Shown one piece after another: positions 21,870 to 30,007 of a DNA stretch of 45,493 nt. This DNA comes from an uncultured Gemmiger sp. Its GTDB lineage: Bacteria; Bacillota; Clostridia; Oscillospirales; Ruminococcaceae. The notes below the pieces were generated by a model. The model was not told where the DNA came from. It was given only the letters and a program-made list of their open reading frames with translations, and made no database searches. The position numbers and the translations under genes are program-made. Each line of letters starts with the position of its first letter. Position 1 is the first letter of the stretch. The stretch spans positions 1-45,493 of the forward strand of contig CALWNO010000105.1 of NCBI GenBank assembly GCA_944382785.1, read 5' to 3'.

Positions 21870-21898
21870 TTGAAATCATCCCCCGAATGGGGTATACT
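21870..21898 (+). promoter_or_regulatory. Strong promoter of the envelope operon
   Basis: TTGAAA (21870-21875) and TATACT (21893-21898) have a 17-bp spacer. It faces away from the Crp/Fnr gene. Confidence 0.8.
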
Positions 21899-21935
21899 GA
21901 TTTCGAACAATTCCGCATTCATAAACCCCGCCCAC

Positions 21936-21978
21936 CCCCGGTCCCGCCGGGCCGCGGGCCGGGGTCTTTTCTTTTTTT
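21936..21978 (+). terminator. Leader terminator/attenuator before the envelope operon
   Basis: Between the promoter and the first gene lies a GC-rich hairpin (21936-21944 with 21956-21964) followed by TCTTTTCTTTTTTT. It is a terminator in form, placed in the 5' leader, which suggests attenuation of the operon. No ORF for a leader peptide is convincing. Confidence 0.6.
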
Positions 21979-22011
21979 GGGTACATTTTTACAAAGAAAG
22001 GGGGCCTGTCC

Positions 22012-24018
22012 ATGGCCTGGGCTTCCCTGTCGGGGCTGCTGCTCATGCTGCTGGCCCTGTTGGGGCTGAGCACCCTCCTGGTGCGCCACACCGGGGTGGG
22101 GCCGGCCGCCGCCCCCCTGGGGGCGCTGTCTCTGGTCGCCCTGGTGCTGCTGGCGGGGGGACTGCTGAACCTGTTGCCCCTGGCCGGGCTGATCCTGCTG
22201 CTGGGGGGCGTCGGGGGCCTGTTTGCCGAAGGGGTCCTGGCCCGGCGGCAGGGCCGACCTGATCCCATGACGGCCGCCCTGGCCCACCCGGCGGCCAGAG
22301 TTTTCTGGGCGCTGGCGGTGGTGCTGGCGGTGTACTTTGCCCGGCTGCAGCCGGACTTTCTCAATTTTGACGAGTATTCCTTCTGGGGCACCGCCGCCAA
22401 GCTCATGGTGCAGAACAACCAGCTGTACACCCTGTGCGATGCCGGGCTGCCCTGGCAGATGACCGAGCTGCCCGCCCTGCCTCTGCTGAGCTACTTCTTC
22501 CAGTTTTACGGGGACTTTGCCCCCTGGCGGGCCATCTACGCGGCGGACATTGCCATGCTGGCCGCGGCGGCGGCCGTGGGCAGCTGCGCCCGCAAAGCCC
22601 GGGTAGCCCTGCCTTTGCTGCTGGGGGCGCTGCTGGTGCCGGGGCTGCTCTCGGTGGCGGGGCACACCGCCCTGCTCAGCACCGCCTGGCTGGAATTTCT
22701 GGGGGACATGCCCGCCGGGATGCTCTTCGGCGGGGCGGTGGCCTTCTGGCTTTCGGTACGCCGCGCCCCCCTGCCCGCCCGGGGGCTGGTGCTGCCGGTG
22801 GTGCTGCTGGCCGCCAACGTAAAAAGCAACACCCTGGTCCTGGCCCTGGCCGCCGCCGGGCTCATCGCCCTGGACTGCCTCTTCTTTCCCGCCCCGGGCG
22901 CGCCCAAAGGCCCCGCTGCCCTTTTGCGCCGGGCGGGCTTTGCCCTGGTCTGCCTGGCGGCGCCGCTGGCCCAGTACATGGCCTGGAGCAGCCACATCGC
23001 CGTGCTGGTGCAGCGCAATGCCGCCTCCGGCGGCATGGGGGACACGGCGGGGGCGTCTCTTCCGGCGGTGGCCCTCAACGGCATCAAGATGCTGCTGGGC
23101 CTGCCGGTGACCGATTACTTTGAGGCCCGCCGCACCCTGTTCTGGGACTACGGCGCCGCTCTGCAGTCCGCCTATTGTACCCGTAACGTCTCCATGCTGG
23201 GCACCGGCCTGATGGTCACCGTCCTGGTGGGGGTTCTGTTCGGGCTGGCCCTGCTGCTGGGTGCAAACACCCGGGCCCGTGTGCATGTGCTGGTGCTGGG
23301 GGCGGCCAGCGGCCTCTGCTTTTTAGGCTACACCCTCATGCTCTGGCTCAGCTACGCCTTTCTGCTCAAGGATTCCGCCCCCGACGATCTGGCCAGCTAT
23401 GCCCGGTACTTCGGGTCCTATTACAGCGGCTGGCTGCTCATTGCGTTGGCGGTGCTGGCCCTTTGCTGTGACGCCGCCCCCAAGGCCCTGTGGGGCCGGG
23501 CGGGGGCCCTGGTGACCGGGGCGGGTCTGGCCCTGGTGTTCGGGGTGCAGGCGGAACCTCAGTTCACCCTGTTGGGGGTGCAGGCCGGGGAATACGCCTC
23601 GGTTCGCGCCGAGCGGGCGGTGGCCCAGGCCGCCGCGGCCTCCATCCAGCCCGGGGAACGGGTGTTCCTCATCCGGCAGGGGGATGAAGGCTTCTACTGG
23701 TTCTTGTATAACCAGACCTTGCGGCCCCTGGACCTGGTGTACGGGGAGGGGGGCGCCACCTACGGCGACCCGGCCCTGACCGGGGAGGAACCTGATGCCT
23801 ACTTTGCCCCCTACACGGCGGCGGAGTTTTCCGCCATGCTGGAAGCCGAAGATGTCACCTGGCTGCTGGTGGCAAAAGCCGACGAGGGCTTTGTGGAAAG
23901 CTACCACACCCTGTTCACCGACGACCTGGCCGCCGCCGAGAGCGGCCCGGCACTGTACAAGGTCACGCCGGAGGGCTTTGTGCCCGCCGTGACCTTACAA
24001 AAGGAGGCGGGCGCATGA
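22012..24018 (+). CDS. Polytopic membrane protein, putative GT-C-type glycosyltransferase (copy 1)
   Basis: The 668-residue protein has about 12-13 transmembrane segments and a C-terminal soluble part of about 150 residues (540-668). In the loop before the third segment an acidic pair occurs in NFDEYSFWG (Asp120-Glu121), the position where GT-C transferases using lipid-linked sugars carry their catalytic Asp/Glu. The soluble tail has Q-x-DEGFYWFLYNQ and YFAPYTAAEF. It would act in the membrane, adding a sugar to an exterior glycopolymer. A paralogue with the same motif is at 24651. The start has AAGGGGG upstream, and the stop overlaps the next gene (ATGA). Enzyme activity is inferred from fold-like motifs, not shown. 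Confidence 0.75.
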   Translation: MAWASLSGLLLMLLALLGLSTLLVRHTGVGPAAAPLGALSLVALVLLAGGLLNLLPLAGLILLLGGVGGLFAEGVLARRQGRPDPMTAALAHPAARVFWALAVVLAVYFARLQPDFLNFDEYSFWGTAAKLMVQNNQLYTLCDAGLPWQMTELPALPLLSYFFQFYGDFAPWRAIYAADIAMLAAAAAVGSCARKARVALPLLLGALLVPGLLSVAGHTALLSTAWLEFLGDMPAGMLFGGAVAFWLSVRRAPLPARGLVLPVVLLAANVKSNTLVLALAAAGLIALDCLFFPAPGAPKGPAALLRRAGFALVCLAAPLAQYMAWSSHIAVLVQRNAASGGMGDTAGASLPAVALNGIKMLLGLPVTDYFEARRTLFWDYGAALQSAYCTRNVSMLGTGLMVTVLVGVLFGLALLLGANTRARVHVLVLGAASGLCFLGYTLMLWLSYAFLLKDSAPDDLASYARYFGSYYSGWLLIALAVLALCCDAAPKALWGRAGALVTGAGLALVFGVQAEPQFTLLGVQAGEYASVRAERAVAQAAAASIQPGERVFLIRQGDEGFYWFLYNQTLRPLDLVYGEGGATYGDPALTGEEPDAYFAPYTAAEFSAMLEAEDVTWLLVAKADEGFVESYHTLFTDDLAAAESGPALYKVTPEGFVPAVTLQKEAGA

Positions 24019-24623
24019 AGGCAAACGCAATCTGGGCTGCCGCCCGCCGTCATCCCTTCCGGGCGCTGTATCTGCTGGGCGCCCTTTTGCTGGTACTGTC
24101 CATGCTGGGCAGTTTTGCGTTGGACGGGGTGCTCTATGCTCTGGGGGTCTACGAGCAGAAGACGGTGACCCTGGCGGACACCGACCAGTACACCCTGGTG
24201 AACATGGAAGAATCCGCCCCCGGGGTGCTGACCAGCACCACCGGGGACGCCCAGCTGCTGCTGACCCCGGGCACGCTGGTGCGGCGGCTGCGGCTGGTGG
24301 CCGCATACACCGGGGACGGCGGGGAGAAGGATCTGTACTATCATCTGCCGGGCATGGGCTACACCCCCCGGCTGCGGGTCTGGCCCACCATCGCCCCGGA
24401 CGGGGAAAGCTGGACCTACACCCTGCCCCGCACAGCCGGGCAGAACCTGCGCCTGGACCTGGCGGACACCGCCGGGGTCAGCGTGCAGGTGACGGCCCTC
24501 ATCCTCAACGAGCGCCCGGCCTGGACCAGCTGCTTTGTGCCGGAGGGCTGGCAGCTCTTCTGGCTGGCGGTGCTGCCCGGGCTGGCGGGGTGCCTGGTCA
24601 CCCTGCGGCGGGACGACCGCTGA
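24015..24623 (+). CDS. Small bitopic membrane protein partner (copy 1), function unknown
   Basis: The 202-residue protein begins with a hydrophobic helix (about 18-42), continues with a strand-rich region of about 130 residues (55-180) lying outside the membrane, and ends with a helix (about 178-196) before RRDDR. No known domain is recognised. It overlaps the upstream GT-C-like gene by four bases, and the same pair arrangement recurs downstream (26612), so it is a probable partner or accessory subunit of the transferase. Sequence similarity to copy 2 is weak but layout and length are the same. No catalytic motif is visible. Confidence 0.7.
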   Translation: MKANAIWAAARRHPFRALYLLGALLLVLSMLGSFALDGVLYALGVYEQKTVTLADTDQYTLVNMEESAPGVLTSTTGDAQLLLTPGTLVRRLRLVAAYTGDGGEKDLYYHLPGMGYTPRLRVWPTIAPDGESWTYTLPRTAGQNLRLDLADTAGVSVQVTALILNERPAWTSCFVPEGWQLFWLAVLPGLAGCLVTLRRDDR

Positions 24624-24650
24624 TCACACCCGATACGGGGGAATTGTGTT

Positions 24651-26615
24651 ATGGAACTCTTTTTCAGTCTGGTTTCGCTGGCAGCCCTGGCAGGCTTTGC
24701 CCTGCTCCTGGCCCGGCGTACCACCCTGCCCGCGCCCCTGGCCCCCTTTGCGGCCCTGTGCGCCACCATGCTGTGGTTTGCCGTGGCTGGCATGCTGGGG
24801 GTGCTGGTGCCCGCCGGGTGGGTGTATTTTGTGCTGGCGGCGGGAGCCTGGGTGCTGAGCTTTGCCCCGGTGGGGCACAAAGCCCCCCTCTCGGCCCTGA
24901 ACGTCCCCGGCTTCACCGCCTTCTGGGTGCTGGCGGCGGCGCTGCTGGTGTTTTTTGCCTGGCGGCAGCCCATGTTCTCCACCTGGGACGAGTTTTCCTT
25001 CTGGGGTACCGCCGCTAAGATCGTCAAGACCTCCGGGAACCTCTACGTCAACGCCGAGATCGGCTGGGACTGGGTGGGGTCCCACCGTCCCGCCCTCATC
25101 GTGCTGGGGTATTTCTTCCAGTTCTTCGGTTCCTATGCCGAATGGCGGGTGCTGGCAGGGTATGATATCCTGCTGCTCGCCCTCTTCACCACCCTGACGG
25201 CCAACGCCCCCAAGGGGGCCTGGCGGCAGGCGGTACCGGCCCTGGCCTTCGGGTTTCTGCTGCCTTTCCTGATCACCTTGTACGGCAACGTCACCCGCAC
25301 CACCGACCTGTACGCCTCCAGCCTGTCGGATATTCCTCTGGGACTGACCTTCGGCGGGGCCATGGCGGTGTATTACCTGAACAAGCGCCGGGCCCTGTGG
25401 CCCTCCGCCCTGGCTTTGGCCACCCTCTGCCTGGAAAAGGACACAGGCTTCGCCATGGCCCTGGTGGCGGCGGGCATTTTGAGCGCGGACGCCCTCCTCT
25501 GCGCCCTGGCCGAAAAAGCCCCCGCCCCCGTCATCGGCCGGACCCTGGCCAAGGCGGCGGGACTGTTCCTCACCTGCGGAGTGTCCTTCCTCTCCTGGCA
25601 GAGGTACCTGTCGGTGGCCAGCACCGCAGACACCTCCAACGTGGGGGGCACCCAGCAGATGGGCATGGCCGAGATGGTCATTACCGGCTGCAAGGAGCTG
25701 GTGGGCATCGGCCGGACCGAAAAGTTTTCCACCATTATGGGCGGCATGGTGAAAAACCTGCTGTCCTCCACCACCACCATGGTGGGGCCCTTTATCGTGG
25801 TGGTGGCCCTGACCGTGGCTCTGGCCGTGGGGGCCACCCTCTTCACCCGGGAAAAGGCCCTGCGCCGTCAGGCCGGGGTGTTTGCGGTACTGGGGCTGGG
25901 GGGCTTTGCGGCCTACTTCTTCTTCATCGGGCTGACCTATGTGTATGTTTTCCGGGACGAAGTGTCCGACGGCCTGGTGGGCTTTGAGCGGTACATGTAC
26001 CCCTACCTGCTGGGCTGGCTGCTGGCCGCCGGGGCGCTGGTGCTCCGGGCCATGGCGGAGGAGCGCCCCGCCGGGCTGGTGCAGACCGGCTTTGCGGTCT
26101 TTGTGCTGGGTCTGGCCGGGCTGGTGTGGCTGCGGGTGCCCTTCACCCTCACGGTGTTCGGCTGCGGGGACGCCGCCTATGCCCAGCGCCGCGAGACCCG
26201 GTCTGTGGCTGAGGAAGTCCAGGCCGTGGTGCCCCAGGACGCCCACATCTTCTTTGTGAGCCAGGGGGACGACGGCAGCCAATGGTTTTTGTATACCTAC
26301 GAGATGTATCCCTGGTATCTGGATTACAGCGGTACCTCGGGCATGGGCGGCGGCGGCACCTTTGCTCTGCCGGGGGCCTTGCCGGAGGATACCCTCTACT
26401 ACCACCCCTACACCGCTCAGGAGCTCCACGACTGCATCCTGAAGAACGGCTGCACCTACATCTTCATCGAAAAATCCGATGACCTCTTTGCCCAAGGGTA
26501 CGCCAGTCTGTTCAGCGACGGCCTGGCCGGGTGCGAGGGCGGGGCGGCGGTGTACGGGTACAACGCCGGAACCGACCAGTTTGATTTTGTCTGCCATGTG
26601 GGAGGGACAGCATGA
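24651..26615 (+). CDS. Polytopic membrane protein, putative GT-C-type glycosyltransferase (copy 2)
   Basis: This 654-residue paralogue of the gene at 22012 has a similar length, similar helices, and the same acidic loop motif, here STWDEFSFWGTAAKI (Asp113-Glu114). In both copies the soluble tail begins with a Q-G-D-x-G-x-x-WFLY pattern and has a YY/YFAPYT-like stretch (YYHPYTAQEL here). It should act on an exterior polymer from a polyprenyl-phosphate sugar donor. It is preceded by GGGGGAATTG as a weak ribosome binding site and its stop overlaps the small partner gene. The two copies differ widely, so they likely have different sugar or acceptor specificity. Confidence 0.75.
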   Translation: MELFFSLVSLAALAGFALLLARRTTLPAPLAPFAALCATMLWFAVAGMLGVLVPAGWVYFVLAAGAWVLSFAPVGHKAPLSALNVPGFTAFWVLAAALLVFFAWRQPMFSTWDEFSFWGTAAKIVKTSGNLYVNAEIGWDWVGSHRPALIVLGYFFQFFGSYAEWRVLAGYDILLLALFTTLTANAPKGAWRQAVPALAFGFLLPFLITLYGNVTRTTDLYASSLSDIPLGLTFGGAMAVYYLNKRRALWPSALALATLCLEKDTGFAMALVAAGILSADALLCALAEKAPAPVIGRTLAKAAGLFLTCGVSFLSWQRYLSVASTADTSNVGGTQQMGMAEMVITGCKELVGIGRTEKFSTIMGGMVKNLLSSTTTMVGPFIVVVALTVALAVGATLFTREKALRRQAGVFAVLGLGGFAAYFFFIGLTYVYVFRDEVSDGLVGFERYMYPYLLGWLLAAGALVLRAMAEERPAGLVQTGFAVFVLGLAGLVWLRVPFTLTVFGCGDAAYAQRRETRSVAEEVQAVVPQDAHIFFVSQGDDGSQWFLYTYEMYPWYLDYSGTSGMGGGGTFALPGALPEDTLYYHPYTAQELHDCILKNGCTYIFIEKSDDLFAQGYASLFSDGLAGCEGGAAVYGYNAGTDQFDFVCHVGGTA

Positions 26616-27214
26616 AAGAGAAAATTTCCTGGCTGAACCGCCACAAGATGCTCACCCTCTACCTGCTGGCCCTGGCAGTGTGGGTGCTTTACGCCCTGGG
26701 CTGCGCCGGGTGGGACGCCCTGGGCTTTGCCACCGGGCGACTGCATACCGAGACCCTGGCCCTGGCTGATCTGCCGCTGCAGGACATCGTGCAGGACGAG
26801 GACGGCAACTGGGTCACCGCCGGGGGCGACCCCCAGCTGCAGCTGGCCCTGGATCAGCCGGTGCGCAGCGTGACCTTTGGAACCGACGCCCCGGCTTCCG
26901 GCTTTGAGGGCTATTACGGAAAATCCGGCCAGGATGCCAGCCTGCGCCGCCGGGTATGGGCCGCCGAGACCGCCGCCGGGCAGGTACTGCTGGTCTTTCC
27001 GGTGGGCAGCGGCACGGTGCGCATCGACCCCGCAGGCAGCGAGGGGGTGGTGCTGGGCGCGGCCGACGCCGCCCTCACCGTCAATGCCCCCCTGCCCCTG
27101 TGGCGGTACTTCCAGCCTTTGGGGGAGCAGGGCCTGGCCCTGGCGGTGCTGCCCGCGGTGCTGGCCGCCCTGTGGGACCTGGGGGCCTTCTGGGTCACCC
27201 GCCTGCGCCGCTGA
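26612..27214 (+). CDS. Small bitopic membrane protein partner (copy 2), function unknown
   Basis: The 200-residue protein copies the layout of the gene at 24015: an N-terminal helix (about 13-38), a strand-rich exterior part with 'TAGGDPQLQLALDQPV' (matching 'TTGDAQLLLTPGTLV' in copy 1), and a C-terminal helix (about 170-192) before RLRR. It overlaps the GT-C-like gene by four bases. The shared short motif, order and length support descent from one two-gene module. No known domain is recognised; it may present substrate to, or stabilise, the transferase. Confidence 0.7.
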   Translation: MKEKISWLNRHKMLTLYLLALAVWVLYALGCAGWDALGFATGRLHTETLALADLPLQDIVQDEDGNWVTAGGDPQLQLALDQPVRSVTFGTDAPASGFEGYYGKSGQDASLRRRVWAAETAAGQVLLVFPVGSGTVRIDPAGSEGVVLGAADAALTVNAPLPLWRYFQPLGEQGLALAVLPAVLAALWDLGAFWVTRLRR

Positions 27215-27243
27215 ATTTTTCCTTGCTGTAAGGAGAGTATCCT

Positions 27244-29721
27244 ATGCCCCATCCGAGCACAACAATCAAACGCCGCGCCCTGCCCTACCTGTGTACGGCG
27301 GCGGGGATGGTGGTGATCCTGGGCGTGGTCTACGCCCTGTGCGGGTACTGGCCCCTGGGCCCCAACTCGGTGATGACCGGGGACCTGAACAGCCAGTACA
27401 TCCCCTTCTATGCCCATTTTTATACCGCCCTGCACAGCGGCACCGGCAGCCTGACCTATGCCGGGGACATGGGGCTGGGGGGCGGCAGCTTTGCCCTGTT
27501 CGCCTACTACTTTGCCAGTCCCTTTGCCTGGCTGTACCTGCTCTTCGCCCCCGAGACCTACGGCTGGCTGTGCTGTGTGGTCTGGGCGCTGAAGGTGCTG
27601 CTGGCGGCGCTGACCTTTGTGTGGTATCTGCGGCGGCACTGGGGGGCCTGCCCCCTGTTTGTGCCCCTGGGCTGGTGCTACGCCCTCATGGGCTACACCG
27701 TGGCCTATGCCCAGAACCTGCTGTGGCTGGACTCGGTGATCTTGCTGCCCCTGGTGGCCGCCGGGTTGGACAGCCTGCTGGCGGGCAAGCGGGGGCTGGG
27801 CTTTGCCTTGTGGCTGGCCGCGGCCATCTTCACCAATTTCTACATGGGGTATATGCTTTGCATTTTCTCCGTATTGTATATTCTTGCCCGGCTGGCGGCC
27901 CAGCCGTTGGAGGAAGGTCGCCGGGTTCTGCCTCTGCTGGGCCGGTTTGCGGTGGGCGGTATCACCGGCGCCGCCCTGGCCGGGGCGGTGCTGGTCCCCG
28001 CGGTGGCCGAGATCCTGACCGTAAAGAACACCTCCCTGGACCTGACCGGCGGGGTGCAGTTCAACCTGCTGGACCTGGTACAGAAATTCTTTACCGGCAA
28101 CTTTGTGTGGGCGGACGTACAGACCGGCCTGCCCCCCCTCTACTGCGACATGCTGGGGCTGGCGGGGCTGCTGCTCTACATTGTCAGCCCCCGGCCCGGG
28201 CGGGAGAAGGCCGCCTTTCTGGGGCTGGGAGCCCTGCTGGTGCTGAGCATGTGGTGGCGGCCGCTGGACCTTATCTGGCACGGCTTTGCCGCCCCCAACT
28301 GGTTCCCCTACCGGGAAAGTTTTCTGCTGGTGTTCTGGCTGCTGACCCTGGGCGCCGGGGCGCTGGTGGTCCCGCTCACACGCCGCCGGGTGTTCACCGC
28401 GGGCGGGCTTGCCCTGGTGCTGGCGGCGGTGGTCTTTCTCACCCGGGCCGAAACCTACGGCCGGCGCCGGTGGGCTCTGGCCTGTGTGCTGCTGCTGGCA
28501 GCCCTGGGCCTTGCCTGGCTGTGGCGCCGCAGCAACGGCAAGAGGCGGCAGCTGGCCGCGGGCGCCCTGGCGGTGCTGGTGGCCGGGGAACTGGCCCTGA
28601 ACAGCTGGTGGGCCCTGCGGCAGTTTGAGGTCTACCCGGTAGCCGATTACCAGACCTTTGTTTCCGACGGCCGCGCCACCGTACAGGCGGTGGAAGAGGA
28701 CAACCCGGACAATTTCCGCCTGGAAAAGACCTTTTTCCGCACCCTCAACGACCCCATGCTCCTGGGGTTTGAAGGGCTGACCCACTTCAGCAGCGTGCAG
28801 GACGGCACCGGCACCATGCTGCTCATGGCCCTGGGCTACTGCAACTACGGGGCCAGCTACGGATATCTGGGGGGCAGCACCGCCGCGGCGGACAGCCTGC
28901 TCTCTATCGGGTACTTCCTGGACCGGGACGGCGGGCGGGTGCCCACCCACTTCACCCCGTCCGGCCTGAACACCCCCTGGCAGGTGTATGAGAATGAAAA
29001 CGCCCTGCCCCGGGCCCTGTGGAGCCCTGGTGTCGCCGAAGACTTTACCCTGACCGAGGGCACCGACCCCTTCACCGCCGCCGAGACCCTCTATTCCGCC
29101 CTGCTGGGGCAGCAGACAGCCCTTTTCACCAGGCAGGAGGGCGGCGCCGGGGACAGCTACTCCGTCACGGCGGACAGGGACGGCATCCTCTACGCCGTCT
29201 TCACCGGCACGGCGGCGGATGTACCCCTGACGGTGGACGGGGCCGACGCCGGGACCATCTTCAGCCTGGAGCGTTCCTCCGGTTCGGTCATCGACCTGGG
29301 CCGGGTGAAGGCCGGGCAGACGGTGACCCTGACCTTAGGTGCCGCGGCGGACACTGCCCTCTTTGCGGTGCTGGACGAGAACGCCCTGGCCGATGCCTGT
29401 GAGACCCTCCGGGCCGCGGCCCCCGCCATCACCAGCTGGCAGGACGGGGCCGTCACCCTGCAGACCGACCAATCCGCCGGGGGGCTTGTGGTGCTGACCC
29501 TGCCCTTTGACGAAAACTGGACCGCCACCTTGGACGGCCAGCCGGTGGAGGTGCAGGCCGCCGGGTATCTGTTGGGGGTACCCGTGCCCGCCGGCACCCA
29601 TACCCTGACCCTGACCTACACCCAGCCGGGGACCGGGGCCGGGCTGGCCCTGAGCGCCCTGGGGCTGGTGCTCCTGCTGGCAATGGCCTACATACCACGC
29701 CGAAAGCCCGTCACCCCATAA
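27244..29721 (+). CDS. YfhO-family polytopic membrane protein, putative glycosyltransferase
   Basis: The 825-residue protein has a dozen or so transmembrane segments in its first 460 residues and then a long strand-rich extracellular region. The family signature GDLNSQYIPFY (Asp47) follows the first helix, and DMGLGGGSFALFAYYFASP and YAQNLLWLD are typical YfhO stretches. YfhO proteins are needed for glycosylation of lipoteichoic acid in Bacillus. The C-terminal PFDENWTATLDGQPV, GVPVPAGTHTLTLTY and a final helix match the family. AAGGAGAG precedes the ATG. It is the last gene of the envelope operon, before a terminator. Role is inferred from the family; the polymer modified in this organism is unknown. 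Confidence 0.88.
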   Translation: MPHPSTTIKRRALPYLCTAAGMVVILGVVYALCGYWPLGPNSVMTGDLNSQYIPFYAHFYTALHSGTGSLTYAGDMGLGGGSFALFAYYFASPFAWLYLLFAPETYGWLCCVVWALKVLLAALTFVWYLRRHWGACPLFVPLGWCYALMGYTVAYAQNLLWLDSVILLPLVAAGLDSLLAGKRGLGFALWLAAAIFTNFYMGYMLCIFSVLYILARLAAQPLEEGRRVLPLLGRFAVGGITGAALAGAVLVPAVAEILTVKNTSLDLTGGVQFNLLDLVQKFFTGNFVWADVQTGLPPLYCDMLGLAGLLLYIVSPRPGREKAAFLGLGALLVLSMWWRPLDLIWHGFAAPNWFPYRESFLLVFWLLTLGAGALVVPLTRRRVFTAGGLALVLAAVVFLTRAETYGRRRWALACVLLLAALGLAWLWRRSNGKRRQLAAGALAVLVAGELALNSWWALRQFEVYPVADYQTFVSDGRATVQAVEEDNPDNFRLEKTFFRTLNDPMLLGFEGLTHFSSVQDGTGTMLLMALGYCNYGASYGYLGGSTAAADSLLSIGYFLDRDGGRVPTHFTPSGLNTPWQVYENENALPRALWSPGVAEDFTLTEGTDPFTAAETLYSALLGQQTALFTRQEGGAGDSYSVTADRDGILYAVFTGTAADVPLTVDGADAGTIFSLERSSGSVIDLGRVKAGQTVTLTLGAAADTALFAVLDENALADACETLRAAAPAITSWQDGAVTLQTDQSAGGLVVLTLPFDENWTATLDGQPVEVQAAGYLLGVPVPAGTHTLTLTYTQPGTGAGLALSALGLVLLLAMAYIPRRKPVTP

Positions 29722-29730
29722 AAGGCAAAG

Positions 29731-29761
29731 AAAAAGGACCGGAGTTGTTCCGGTCCTTTTT
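29731..29761 (+). terminator. Terminator of the envelope operon
   Basis: Stem AAGGACCGGA/TCCGGTCCTT with a short loop is followed by T residues, 10 bases after the YfhO stop. Confidence 0.9.
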
Positions 29762-30007
29762 GTATGTACCGCATCGGTTCTGTGTCCGCAAGCAGATCAG
29801 CCGGAAGGCCGATCTCACAGCACCGCGTACAGGATATGGGTTTTATGAAAACAGAGGGCGGCTGCCGGCCTGCCGGGCCACGACGCCGCCGGTCCGGGAT
29901 GAAATATCTGTTATTATACCCATTTTCCTTGCCCTGTGCATTATCCTTTTTTAACAGCAGGAATCCTTATCAGCTATTCCGGCCCTTTCATTGCAGCATA
30001 TAGGGTT
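29762..30007. other. Intergenic region, nothing assigned
   Basis: I see no convincing gene in this 246-bp stretch. An isolated TATAAT on the minus strand (29918-29913) has no -35 partner and no gene in front of it. Short open frames here have no ribosome binding site and look random. Confidence 0.5.

Noticed and set aside
24624-26597. A 657-residue open frame on the minus strand
   Set aside because: It is antisense to a membrane protein gene whose four-base overlap with its downstream neighbour and motifs show it to be real; the antisense is Gly/Gln/His-rich.
29764-30003. Short open frame after the YfhO terminator
   Set aside because: No ribosome binding site, odd composition and it starts inside terminator sequence.
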